From NCBI GenBank assembly GCA_030490835.1, contig CM059977.1:17837335-17901334 (forward strand): a DNA stretch of 64,000 nucleotides. Reading direction: 5' to 3'. The position numbers and the translations under genes are program-made. Numbering within the stretch: position 1 is the stretch's first letter; every line of letters starts with the position of its first letter. Under the pieces are notes generated by a model. That model did not search any database, was not told the DNA's origin, and saw nothing but the letters and a program-made list of their open reading frames with translations. Shown here piece by piece: positions 35,626 through 46,005 of this stretch. Origin of the DNA: Annona cherimola. Taxonomy: Eukaryota > Streptophyta > Magnoliopsida > Magnoliales > Annonaceae.

Positions 35626-38600
35626 GATAAAAGGAATAACTCTACCTCGATCCCCCCCATTGTGAAAGAGGTTCGAGGTGGAGTAATCCGGTAAATTCAT
35701 TGTCATATAAATGTCAGTACAGATTTTCTGAACAATAGCTTGTGGAGGGGTTCCCCACCATGACATACAATCTGTGTCAGACCTAGAAGTCAAATCCGCG
35801 ATAGCATGAGCTACCGTGTTCCCCTGTCTAAGAACATGTAGGGCCGAGAAATGAGCATTGGCATGAAGAAATGATCTAATCTCTAAGATAAGATGGCCCA
35901 CGGGTGATAGAATCCTGTTATCATTTGACAGATAGGTGTAGAGAAGAAGTGAATCAGTCTCAATTTGGACAGTGGGGAGCACTAGGTGAGAAGCCCATAA
36001 AGTGCCGAGATGAAACGCGGTTGCCTCCCCCAACAGTGGATCCCCCACGCCCATCCGTTTTCATCCCCGAGCAGCAATAAAGTGTCCACGAGAATCCCTA
36101 ATTACTGCTGCAAGGCCCAAGATTCCCCGTTCCATAGAATATCGGGCATCGACATTGACCTTGAAGGCGCCCGCCGGCGGTTTTGACCATCTGGGAACAA
36201 GGGGAAGATCCAATGCATTCGCCCTATCAAGGAGCTTTACTCGCCTCCAATGCTCGATATACTCCTTACACCACGGTAGCATGTTAGCAAAACTAGGTTG
36301 GGCCCCCTCGGCCCTCAGTTTGTTCCGAACAAACCAAATTCTCCAACAAAACACGATGAAAAAAACCAACTCATCGCACCTAGGTTTAGAGGCGAGGAAA
36401 CACATGATTTCTTGTATGGAAGACGCCCTGAGGCGAGCCGGAACAACCTGCCGAGATAAGCTTGCAGTACTGGCACAATTCAGAAATAGGTGATGAACGT
36501 CCTCCGGCTCCCTCCGACAGAGGAGGCAATGAGGGTCCACAGCAATCCCCCTATTAGAGAGATTGCATAGTATTGGAAGAGCACCCTTGAATAGCCGCCA
36601 CCCAAAAATCATGATCTTGCTCGGTAGTCGTGTCCTCCAAATGGCCCCGTAACAGCTTGAGAGATAATGACTGTCAGACCCTACCATGAGCCATCGATGA
36701 GCCGACTTGACTGAGAACTGGCCATCCGCCTCGTACCTCCAAAAGATACAATCGTCCTGTGGGTGACATGGAAGAGGAACACAACTGACAGCCTCCCACC
36801 CTGCCTCACCGGTTGCAGCCAAAACCCGGTCTTTAAGCCACCCATTAGACTCCCCAATAAAGAAACTCACCGGAGCATCCTCTGGAATGGAAAGCGGAAG
36901 CGGTCCCGCCTTACGTACTCCGACGTCCACCCAATCGTCCTTGAAGAACCTGACTCTTCTGCCATCGCCAATCCGCCACCTACACCCCGGTAGAATCATA
37001 TTACGTGCCTTAAGGATGCTTTTCCAGGTGTAAGAGTCCGAATTCCTAGACACGCACTCCCAGATATCAGAATTGGGAAAGTATTTGGCTTTTAAGACTT
37101 TTGAACAGAAGGAGGTCGTGCACGTCGATAGTCTCCAAACTTGTTTGGCAAGAATAGCATAATTGAATAGGTGGAGATCTCTAAAACCCAGCCCCCCCCC
37201 CCCCGCACATTTGGATGTACACATGTCCTTCCAAGCCACCCGGCTCATCCTGCGCTTATCCCCCCGTTCCCCCCACCAAAATTTGCTTAACATCCCATTA
37301 ATTCCTTGACAGAATGCTTGGGGTAGTAAAAAAATGCTCATAGCATAGGACGGAATTGCTTGAGCCACTGCATTAATAAGCACCTCTTTCCCTCCCCATG
37401 ACAGTAGTCTCCCCTTCCACCCCTGAATTCTGTGCCAAATGCGGTCCTTGATTCCCTTAAACATCTCACTTTTAGATCTCCCCAACCATGCCGGGAGGCC
37501 AAGGTACTGATGGACTTCCTGACCCGAAGATCCGAAACGACTAGACCATGCCTCCCTTTCACTTTCAACCATATTGGAACTGAAAAAAAGAGATGTTTTG
37601 TCAACATTCACCATTTGGCCCGAGGAGGCAGAGTATAACCTGATAATGTCCAAAAATTACGAGATATCCTGCATATCGACCCTGAGAAAGATAAGAGCAT
37701 CATCAGCGAATAAGAGATGGGAAATTTGGGGCCCCCGAGGATTTAGTCTGATGCCGTGCAGAGATCCACGAGCCACCGCGGACGAAATGAGTGCCGACAA
37801 GCCTTCCGCACAGAGGAGGAATAAGTACGGAGATAGCGGGTCCCCCTGACGAAGCCCCCTTTCAGGATCGAATGGTCTAGATTTAAAGCCGTTGATTCTC
37901 ACACGAAAACTGACAGTATTCATGCAGCATAACATCCAATTAATCCATTTCGGGCAAAAATTCATAGCCTCCATGATCTGTTTTAAGAAACACCATTCAA
38001 CCCGATCATAAGCTTTGGACATATCTAACTTGACTGCCAACTCACGTCTCTTACCCCCCTTACGCCTCCGAAGAGAATGAATGACCTCATAGGCGATCAA
38101 CATGTTATCCGATATAAGCCGGCCCGGGACGAAAGCGCTCTGTTCCATCCCAATGACGTCGTTCAGAATAGCTTTTAACCTATTCGCCAAAACCTTAGCC
38201 AAGACTTTATAAACAACATTACAGAGGCTAATAGGCCGGAAATGCGACAAAATCTGGGCGCCCGCCTTCTTTGGAATTAGCACCAAAGTAGTAGTGTTTG
38301 CCTCCCGAATGTGGCTTGCCATGAGGTTGTGGTCCCTCTCCTCCATAAAAGATTTGCACCACTGAAAGATATCACTGCCAACAATATTCCAATGCTGCTG
38401 AAAAAACCCTGGTGACATCCCGTCGGGCCCAGGGGCCTTTGAGGGTCGCATGCTCTTTACGGCCTTCACGACCTCCGCCATGCACAATGGCTTGGTCAGT
38501 TCCCCCCGCTGGACATCAGATATTTTCCTTGAGACAAGACTAGAAACCCAGCTTGCATTTGAAGGGGAAGAAGATGTATAAACCTCCGAGAAGTGTGTGG

Positions 38601-39780
38601 CAGTAAGATTTAACATGTCATCTTGATCACTGACCAGCTTCCCATCATTGTCAATAAGCGCCTCGATAAAATTAGTTCTTCTTCAATTGGAAGCCAACCG
38701 ATGAAAAAACACCGTGTTCCTATCCCCTTCCATGAGCCAGTGGGCCTTTGCCCGAATACTCCACAGTTGCTCTTCGTCCTCCAAGAGGATATTAATTTGA
38801 AATCTGAGTTTCCGGATTTCGTTGTCCCGAGCATCCGAAGGGGCTTGGGCCAGTACTGCAGACAACTCCCTCTGTTTCCGTGCAATGGCCTTTCTGAGAT
38901 TCCCCCTTCTCAACCTATTCCATTTAGAAAGCTCTGCACCACATACCTCAATCTTCCGTTGCAGAGCTTCGTGAACCGCTGCACCCCTGAGGCTAGATGA
39001 CCCCCAAGCATGTCTTATGATGTTTGTAGCTTCAGGGTCCCGAGACCAGAAAGGCTCATATCTGAACTCTTTTGGGGACCTCCGCCTACCATTCATGGAG
39101 TCCAGCACTAGTAGTAGCAGGCAGTGATCAGATGAGGCGGTCGTGAGGTGAACGATCCTGGCAAAAGGGAACAAATCGGTCCAAGACGGAGTAGATAGAC
39201 CCCTGTCAAGTCTTGCTTCCACCCGTTGAGAACCTCTCCTGTGATTGCTCCATGTCATAGCCGTGCCCGTGAATCCAAGGTCCTGCAAGTTGCATTGGTC
39301 TATAGTGTTACAAAAAAGATCCATCTGAGCTTGATTGCGCGCCCTTAAACTGATAAACTCATCTGGACTGGTCACTTCGTTGAAGTCACCCATCACGAGC
39401 CAAGGGAGATCACCAATATTCGCCAGCTGATTGAGAATATGCCACGAGATATGGCGGCGATGGGTCTCGGGGTGGCCGTAGAACCCCGTGAAACGCCAAC
39501 CCAAAAAAACGGCATCAATATGATGAGCCAAGAAACTCCGAATAGAAGCAGGATGAGCATTGTGCCACAACATGGCCAAACCGCCCCTTCGAGCAACTGG
39601 CTCCACCACAAAACAAGAATCAAAATGAAGCCTTCGTCTGATACGTTCCATTTCCTGCTTATTGCATTTGGTTTCACTCAAAAAGACTAACTTGGGTGCT
39701 TGCTTCCTTACAAGGTCAAAAATATTACGAATTGCACGTGGGTTCCCAAGCCCACAGCAATTCCATGCCAAAATAGCCAT
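35626..39780 (-). pseudogene. LINE ORF2: endonuclease, reverse transcriptase, RNase H (3 in-frame stops)
   Basis: A single reading frame runs from MAILAWNCCGLG at 39780 (a second ATG is at 39840) to the poly(A), about 1385 codons. It is broken only by TGA at 38683-38685, TAA at 37657-37659 and TGA at 36061-36063. The N-terminal apurinic-type endonuclease keeps WNCCGLG, LSETK, MGDFNE, LGFTGTAMTW and SSDH. The reverse transcriptase keeps PGPDGMSPGF, IPK, RPISLCNVVYK, LDMSKAYDRV, GLRQGDPLSPYLF and LFADDALIF (near 37710). A zinc-binding segment CLLCRREPEDVHHLFLNC follows. The RNase H domain retains its acidic residues in VNVD, GEA, ETDS and AIAD. No stop precedes the poly(A), so the normal terminator is lost or the 3' UTR is absent. 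The protein would nick the target and copy the RNA there; this copy cannot make it whole. Confidence 0.9.
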
Positions 39781-40023
39781 ATCACTGGAGGTGGGCCTGG
39801 GTAATCCCCAGAGCCTCCACCTCCCCATCTGATCCCTCAATCATCCCCTTAGCCCTCTTTCCCCCAATCCGACTTCTAGTCAGTTCCTCCTCCCGCCCCC
39901 TCTTACACATTTCTTGAACCACGACTGGGGCGGTCACCATTCCTTCCACCAGTCTCGCTCTCCTTTTCCACCCTCCTTTGCTACCGGTCAATTGCCTCCT
40001 CTCCATTTCAGAATTTCTACCTC

Positions 40024-41952
40024 TCACCCCTCCCGAGCCACTATGGTATTGTGCAGAACCCCCCTTGCTCTCCCCCCCCCAGTTTGCACTAAGACCTCCA
40101 CAAGTCCACCTTCAATCTCCCCCTCACCAATAGAACCCTCCCGCATTTGAACCCCCTGCCACCTAACAGTCTCTTCCCCCACGTCACTGGTGTCATGGCT
40201 GCCACCAAGAGCTAATCTTCCAAGCGCCCAGAGCCCCCTTGAATTTCCATCACCCCCCTCCACCCCCCATTCTGAAATCAGAATAGAAGTAGTATCCAAA
40301 ACGTGGAGGGCAGGGTGCACAGCATCGCCCCCTGCCCGTACCAGAGGAGAGCTCACACCTTCCCCCCGAACACCCATAATTCCTTGTTCAGCGCCATCTT
40401 GGACAACTCCAGCGTGTTCAACACCAGCGTGGGCAACACCCGCACAGGCAGCGCCAGCATGAGCAGCACCAGCAAGGTGAGCGACATCGTGGGCAGCATT
40501 GATGTGGGCAGCACCCATGTGAGTGACATCAGTTTGGGCGACACCAGCGGGGGCAGCAGGATGTTCAGCAGCAGCATTGTGTCCAGTAACGTGGACAGCA
40601 CTAGCAGGTTCAGCAGCCATGCGTGCAGCACCACTGTAGGCAGCGGCAGCGTAGGTAGGACCAATATGGGAATCATCAGCGTGGGTAGCAGCATCCGCTT
40701 GGGCAGTAGCACCCACGTGGCCAGCGTGAACCACATCACCGGCGTGGGAAGCATGGGCAGCAGCGCCCGTGTGGGCAGCGTGGGCAACAGCCCCCGCATG
40801 GGCAGCGTGAACAGCAGTTCCTGCGTGGGCAGCGTGAACAGCAGTTCCTGCGTGGCCGGCGTGGGCAGCAGCTCCCGCGTTGGCAGCGACATCCGCTTGG
40901 GCAGCAATAAGCATAGCAGCAACTCCAGAGTGTCTTAAGGTGATATGTTCTCCCACGTCCCTAGCATCCGCATCACCCATATCAGCGTCAACTGCTTTAG
41001 CACAACATTGGTCGTCCCCTTCAGCACTGCAATACCCATCCATAACAGCGCTGCATTGGCCAGCCGGCATTGCCACGTCACCCGGCTGATCATAAGCCCC
41101 CCATCGTACCACCTGCCCTACAACCATGCTGCGCAAAGCCGGAGGTTCGTCCTCTTGAATTTCACCCTCTCGTAGCCCTTTCTTGCCAAGATATTTGACG
41201 GGCATAGCTCTGAAATCAGAGCCTGCTTCGCCCCTCATCCTCATCGGTCGTACGCCCACTCGCAGCCAACTGCCATACGGCATGTCCGCCTCTACCAACC
41301 TCCTTCGCTCCATCGGAACAGATCTACATTCTTTATGGGCATGCCCCATGATGCCACACAAGTAGCAAAATATGGGAAGTTTCTCGTATTGGAAACTTAT
41401 CCATCTCCTTTGCTGATCTCCCACTCGGATGAACATGCCTCTCCGTAGAGGTTTCCTACAATCCCACATCACCCGCAGCTTCACTTCAGTCTCCGATGCA
41501 TTTATATCTGCTACCTCCTCAAACGTGTTGGCCACATTGCGTCCAAGACTACATTTATCAACGATAAATGGGATGCCTTGAATCTGCACCCATAGAGGCG
41601 TATTGACGAGCAGAATGTGTGCATAATCCAGTTCATCCTTCAGCTCTTCAGTGATGACCAAGCTCCGGTCGAAAAGCCATGGCCTCCCCTCCAACACCCT
41701 ATTCCTATCTTCTTGATCGAAAAATGAAGCCTGCATCAAGTTCTCCCCAAGCTCGGTAAACAGCAGCTACCCCTTTGTTCTCCACAGACGCCGCATCATG
41801 CCTTTAAAATATTCTTTATTGTAGGATTTCGTGGACCATAGCATGCAGAGGAGAGCTGGATCCTTGCCCGGAGTGATCTTCCTGATGGCGCTTCCCTCAA
41901 TGGAAAGGGTCTGCAGTTCAGCCTCTAACAGCTCCTCCATATGGAGATCCAT
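40024..41952 (-). pseudogene. LINE ORF1: DUF4283-like RNA-binding protein with zinc knuckle and Ala/His-rich tail (1 in-frame stop)
   Basis: From the ATG at 41952 the frame reads MDLHMEELLEAELQTLSIEG and continues to 40024, interrupted once by TAG at 41767-41769; an ATG 13 bases below at 41739 reopens the same frame. The N-terminal part resembles DUF4283, as in many plant LINE ORF1 proteins. A CX2CX4HX4C zinc knuckle (CYLCGIMGHAHKEC) lies at residues 125-138 counted from 41739. Residues 274-452 (40384-40920) are an Ala/His/Gly tract with repeated HAGTAVHA-like units, coded by a degenerate minisatellite. ORF1 proteins bind the element's RNA. The long antisense frames over this tract are shadows of the repeat. 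Confidence 0.85.
40384..40920. repeat. coding minisatellite in LINE ORF1
   Basis: Degenerate 15- and 30-base units based on GCAGCGTGAACAGCAGTTCC on the plus strand; neighbouring units near 40805-40850 are almost identical. On the coding strand they give Ala-His-Ala-Gly repeats. Confidence 0.8.
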
Positions 41953-42044
41953 CGACGCTTCCTCCCCCGACCTTCTGCTCGTCAGATAGAAGTTGCCAAA
42001 CAGATGCAAAACGGCGCCCAAGCTGTTTCCGAAAGTTGTCGAAA

Positions 42045-42253
42045 CCGTTGCCGGTCAGTTGCAGTCGACACCCAAGTTGGTCGTCTTCTCCCTGCTTCGA
42101 CACCCTTCGTCACCCTCCTCTGAAAAGGTTGCCGAAAAATGCAGTCGACACCTATCAATTGCCGACCAGTTGCCCGGCCGTTGCCGGACAGTTGCGATCG
42201 GCGCTGAGGTTGGCCGGCTTCTCCCTGCTCCGGCACCCTCCGTCACTCTCACC
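42045..42253. repeat. diverged direct repeat at the LINE 5' end, about 133-base period
   Basis: CCGTTGCCGGTCAGTTGC, then TTGGTCGTCTTCTCCCTGC at 42045-42120 aligns, at roughly three-quarters identity by eye, with CCGTTGCCGGACAGTTGC, then TTGGCCGGCTTCTCCCTGC at 42178-42253. It lies just upstream of ORF1. Confidence 0.7.
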
Positions 42254-42768
42254 CAGACCCGAGCACGAATCTCTCGCCAGTCGGGTCTTACAGGGGAGAG
42301 ACCATTGCCATCACTACCCTTTGACTCTTTCCTTTTCGCGGTTCCGTGACTTCGAGCTTTGAGTTTGACCTTTCCGCCATTCACGAAAAACGCCGCTGCC
42401 ATTTGACTGTTCTGCCTATTGCGAAAATCACCGCTGCCGTTCCGCCCATCCTGCGTTTCTGAGAGCTATTATCACTGCGGGAGTTTTGCTGCTTTTGCAG
42501 GGGTTCATTCTTCCCTTTCACTTCTGTTGTATTGGCAGAAGTCCTTATCCTTCTTTGGTGGCTTAGTGGCCATCTCTCTGTGGCTCAATCATCCCGACGC
42601 TCTCCGTTTTCATTTAAAAGGTATTGGTTTGATCGTATACTAATTCCGATTCTTCAAGCAATCAGGAGATAAGCATTCTCCGATCTCTGTCCTCTCTCTT
42701 ATTTCCTCTTCTTCTTTCGTCTTCGCTGGAGAGGGTTAGGATTGACGGGTTGGTCGCCTCTATGATAG

Positions 42769-43002
42769 GGGATCGCTAACATGTGGGGAGGCTCGATACA
42801 ATACAAAACACCCATATTATTTGTTGTAGGGTCCATCTTTTTGTTCACCATAGGAGGACTCACGGGAATAGTCCCGGCAAATTCTGGGCTAGACATTGCT
42901 CTACATGATACTTATTATGCGGTTGCACATTTCCATTATGTACTTTTTATGGGAGTCGTTCTTGCTTTATTTGCAGGATTTCACTATTAGGTGGGTAAAA
43001 TC
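42769..43002 (+). pseudogene. cox1: mitochondrial cox1 fragment (NUMT)
   Basis: The translation from 42781 reads [31 protein letters not shown] and [10 protein letters not shown], the second half of plant cytochrome c oxidase subunit 1. Homology starts near GATCGCTA (42770) and ends with GTGGGTAAAATC (42991-43002). The Trp codon expected after FHY is now a TAG (42988-42990). Only about 78 codons of a roughly 525-residue protein are present, so this is a transferred piece with no function. It differs from my recollection of cox1 at several residues, which suggests an old transfer. Confidence 0.9.
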
Positions 43003-43143
43003 ACCGCTGCTGCGTTGCAGTTCAGCCTTTCGAGTTTCAATTCAGTCGCCGCTGCTGCGCTGCAAAGAGAGAGGGGGGGGATAAAACGCAAGCAAAGAGG
43101 GTGGCGAGAGGGAGAGGATAGAGGTGGGTGGTGAGGGAAGAAA

Positions 43144-43458
43144 ATGGGGAAGAAGAGAAATCCTTTCTCTTTCCCGAAGAAATTCTTCCCGCTAAAGAAG
43201 ACAGAAATGCAACTGATTGATCCTTCTTCCTCCTCCGTCGCTGCTGCCGCTTCCCCTGGCGCCGGCGCTGTTCTCGCCGGAGTGTCGGTGAAGGGCAACA
43301 AGAAGAAGATGGGTGCCCGTCTCTGGATGAGGTTCGATCAGACTAGACAATTTGAGCTGCTTCAATGCGACAAGAACACCATTACGAAGCGTGTTTCGAT
43401 TCCTGCCCGCGACCTCAGGATCCTTGGCCCCATCTTCTCCCATTCGTCCAACATACTC
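43144..43458 (+). pseudogene. truncated first exon of an MRS2/MGT-type magnesium transporter
   Basis: From the ATG at 43144 there are 105 codons that look like the N-terminus of a plant MRS2/MGT (CorA-like) Mg2+ channel: MGKKRNPF, a Ser/Ala/Gly-rich stretch, then GARLWMRFDQ, LLQCDKNTITKR and ARDLRILGPIFSHSSNIL. In intact relatives the next residues are AREKAIVVN; here the similarity stops at 43458 with no GT donor, and the frame runs on through unrelated sequence to a stop at 43513. The membrane domain and GMN motif are absent. It is a captured or truncated fragment, starting about 140 bases after the cox1 piece. Confidence 0.75.
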
Positions 43459-44064
43459 GATAATCTCCTCTTCAGTCATCTGTTTGCTTGCTTTGGTCTG
43501 CTTTTCTCTCGTTGATTTTAGGAAAACGAGGGCGCAAAGTGGAAACAATTATTATCGATGCTTCTGTTAATAGAAAATTGAATTTTGTAGACGTGAGCGA
43601 CAGTCAAGATGGCTTTTTTTTGAGACGGCAGGGTATCGGGTGTTTAAATTTTGAATTGTTTTGGTATTATTTGTATCATTGTGTCATTAATCTTATTTGT
43701 TTTGATATTATTGAATTTTTTGAGATTATTTTCTTTTCTTATGATTAATATTATAAAGTTTATCTTATGGTTGGATGCTAATATTTTTATATATGATTAT
43801 GATATTCATGTTAAATTGTAGCATGGACAAAGAGTGTACTTCTCCATTCTCAAAAATATGGTAACTATTCTACTTAATGCGAAAAGAAGACCCAAAACAA
43901 GTTTTTCTTCTTAATACTCTTAAATAGTATTTAAATTTTTCTCATTTTCTTATAATAAATTGTCATTTTAGATTTTTTAGCAATAAATTTGTGATTCAAT
44001 GAGTATAAGATATATATTTATAATAACATGTCAATCCGAAACTCAACCCGAGCCCGAATTTCAA

Positions 44065-44142
44065 AAATAGGGTTAGGGTTGAGGTTTTATAAATAGGGTT
44101 AGGGTTAATGTTTTACAAATAGGGTTAGGGTTAGGGTTGAGG
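44065..44142. repeat. three 26-base repeats containing GGGTTAGGGTT
   Basis: Units AAATAGGGTTAGGGTT plus about 10 bases occur at 44065, 44091 and 44117, next to the right end of the hAT-like element. Confidence 0.85.
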
Positions 44143-45599
44143 TGAACCCGGGTTTCATGAGCCCGAGTTACACCCCTAGTCGCAAAAGGGCAAGTGGAGG
44201 GAATGGGAATTTTTCGATGGTGGGCTGCTTCCGCTTTCTCCAACGTGGGGAAGTTCCTTCGAAGGTCGGTTTTCATGGTGGCCCGCAGTGAATCAGCCAG
44301 GCCACGGACCATGCCATGACTTCATACTCTAGCGGGCAGGTAGAATATTTTGTTGCCTTGGCGACGTAAGGTGTCTGAAAAACGGACCTCGATCGTATGC
44401 TCCCAGACGTATACACCAAATTTTTATTTTTTTTTGAAATTTTTTTTTACAATATTGTTAATATATATGTATTTAATATGTGTATAATTTTTTACCATTT
44501 TTGGAGTATTTATATATTTATTTTTTATTTTTGAAAATCAGTAGTATTTTGATTTTCAAAAATAAAAAATAAATATCTAAAAATGTTAAAAATTTATATA
44601 CATGCTAAATATACTTATATTAACAGTTTTATAAAAATATTTAAAAAAAGGAGTGTATGCGCCCGGGAGCTGCATCACGCAACACGTATGGCGTTACAGG
44701 CAATTCAACCAATGTTGGTAAGCTGTCCACATCATGTCCTCGAAATTAAATCAGCCTTCAAAGCATGAACTATTGATTCCCTGGAAAGCAGCTGCCGAAC
44801 CTTTTGGTGGGAACAGTGATTCCCAGACGCAAGAGCGCTCGACAGATGCTACAAGTTATTATCAACCACCTGATGTGTATTGTGCATTGTGCATACCATT
44901 CGTCATCTAACCAGGAATCTGCCGCAAAGGGATCGTCCGCATCACTTTGACCATTTAAGTGAAAGTGGATTGTCCACCCACTGATCAGACACCCGACAGC
45001 TCTCTTGCATGATTGGCGACTTGCCGTGACAATTTCCTTTTGCCTTTTTTTTAAGCCACTAATCAGACATTCGGCTCCACCGCAGTACGTGATTGCGGAT
45101 TTTTCCCTATCCGATCAAGAACTAAAAGCATTCATCCATTCATCACGGTGTAAGCCACTCGAAAGAGACTTTGGAATCCAGAAGTTAGATCGATCCATCA
45201 TCATATATCGCACGAATGTGAATTTCGGTTGCCACTAACACGATTTAGTTTTTGAGTGCAGCTGGGGTTTCCAAGCAGAATAATTAATCACTTTTGCGTT
45301 AGTGCTAATAATGAGAATCCTCCAAATGGAATCGACGTCCTACAAGAAATTCTGTGGAGCACGAGCACCAACCTGAAGAAGGCGGGGCTGTTTTCATCTT
45401 GGATCGAGCTTCCAGAGCGACTCGTTGAAGAATGCCGGAAACCAGCCATGTTCAGAGTGCCTAACGCGGCTAATTAATTGTCAGGCGTATAGTCGGTAAC
45501 CCGGTTGGAGGCAAAAGGGATGAAGATGAGGGGGTAAAACGAAAACGAAATTGGGTAAAATGACAATACTAGATGTTTTCCGTTCAAGCCAAAAAGGAC

Positions 45600-46005
45600 A
45601 AATGGGTAATTTTGTTTTATAAGCCCATGTATAAAATAATATGAAAAAGTCAACATGAATGTGTAGAAGCAACAAGCGCTTTAATCTTGTCAACCAAAGA
45701 ACGCAAATAAGAGTAAAAAGTTCCATTGTCATTTAGCAGAGTGAATAAAAGTAATGAGTCACTCTCCACTTGGGCGTTATGATAATTATACTCATTCAGT
45801 CATTCAAGCCCCTTAAGAAGCACCCGTGCTTCCATTAAAATAGGATCAATTATGCCTTGCTTCACCCATATTTTTACTGCAATAAAATTACCCTGCTAAT
45901 CACGAAGAATAAGTCCAAAGCCCATTTTCTTAGTGTTTACGTTGAAACCTGTATTGACATTTAAATTCATTATTCCACAATCAGGTTCTTCTATTTTGCA
46001 ACACT
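45600..46005 (-). pseudogene. degenerate LINE RNase H domain
   Basis: The minus-strand translation reads GIMNLNVNTGFN, then MGFGLILRD, a stop, QGNFIAV, LMEARVLLKGLE, a stop, QVESDSLLLFTLLND and LVDKIKALV. This is the order and wording of the RNase H domain in plant L1 elements, and it also resembles the LINE at 35.6 kb. At least three in-frame stops mark it as a relic. Confidence 0.7.

Larger units (their letters stand above)
35614..42400 (-). mobile_element. L1-type non-LTR retrotransposon, nearly full length
   Basis: On the minus strand the order is a GC-rich 5' region with a tandem repeat, ORF1 with a zinc knuckle, ORF2 with endonuclease, reverse transcriptase, zinc-binding and RNase H domains, then a 12-base poly(A) (T run at 35614-35625). 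This layout is that of plant L1 elements carrying RNase H. Four in-frame stops and no frameshift suggest fairly recent decay. The 5' limit is uncertain by about 100 bases, and I could not find a matching target duplication. Confidence 0.85.
35366..44178. mobile_element. candidate composite hAT-like element (8.8 kb) with nested insertions
   Basis: The left end is TAAGGGTGCAAC (35366-35377). The right end, read on the minus strand from 44178, is TAGGGGTGTAAC. These 12-base inverted ends differ at two places, and TARGGG is typical of Ac-like hAT elements. Flanking them are GTTGCAAA (35358-35365) and GTCGCAAA (44179-44186), an 8-base duplication with one mismatch; 8 bases is the hAT size. Both ends are followed by GGGTTC/CCCGAA-rich subterminal sequence. 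Inside are an L1-type LINE, a cox1 fragment and an MRS2 exon fragment; no transposase frame is seen. Without the LINE the element would be about 2 kb. The alternative is two unrelated short elements of one family. Confidence 0.5.

Noticed and set aside
40303..40938. 211-codon plus-strand frame rich in Ser, Gly and Val, and a Leu/Pro-rich minus-strand frame over the same bases
   Set aside because: Both are shadows of the minisatellite in LINE ORF1, whose own frame is tied to DUF4283-like sequence and a zinc knuckle.
44065..44142. Interstitial telomere or ancient chromosome fusion
   Set aside because: The array is tiny, the unit is 26 bases, and its place fits the subterminal region of a transposon.
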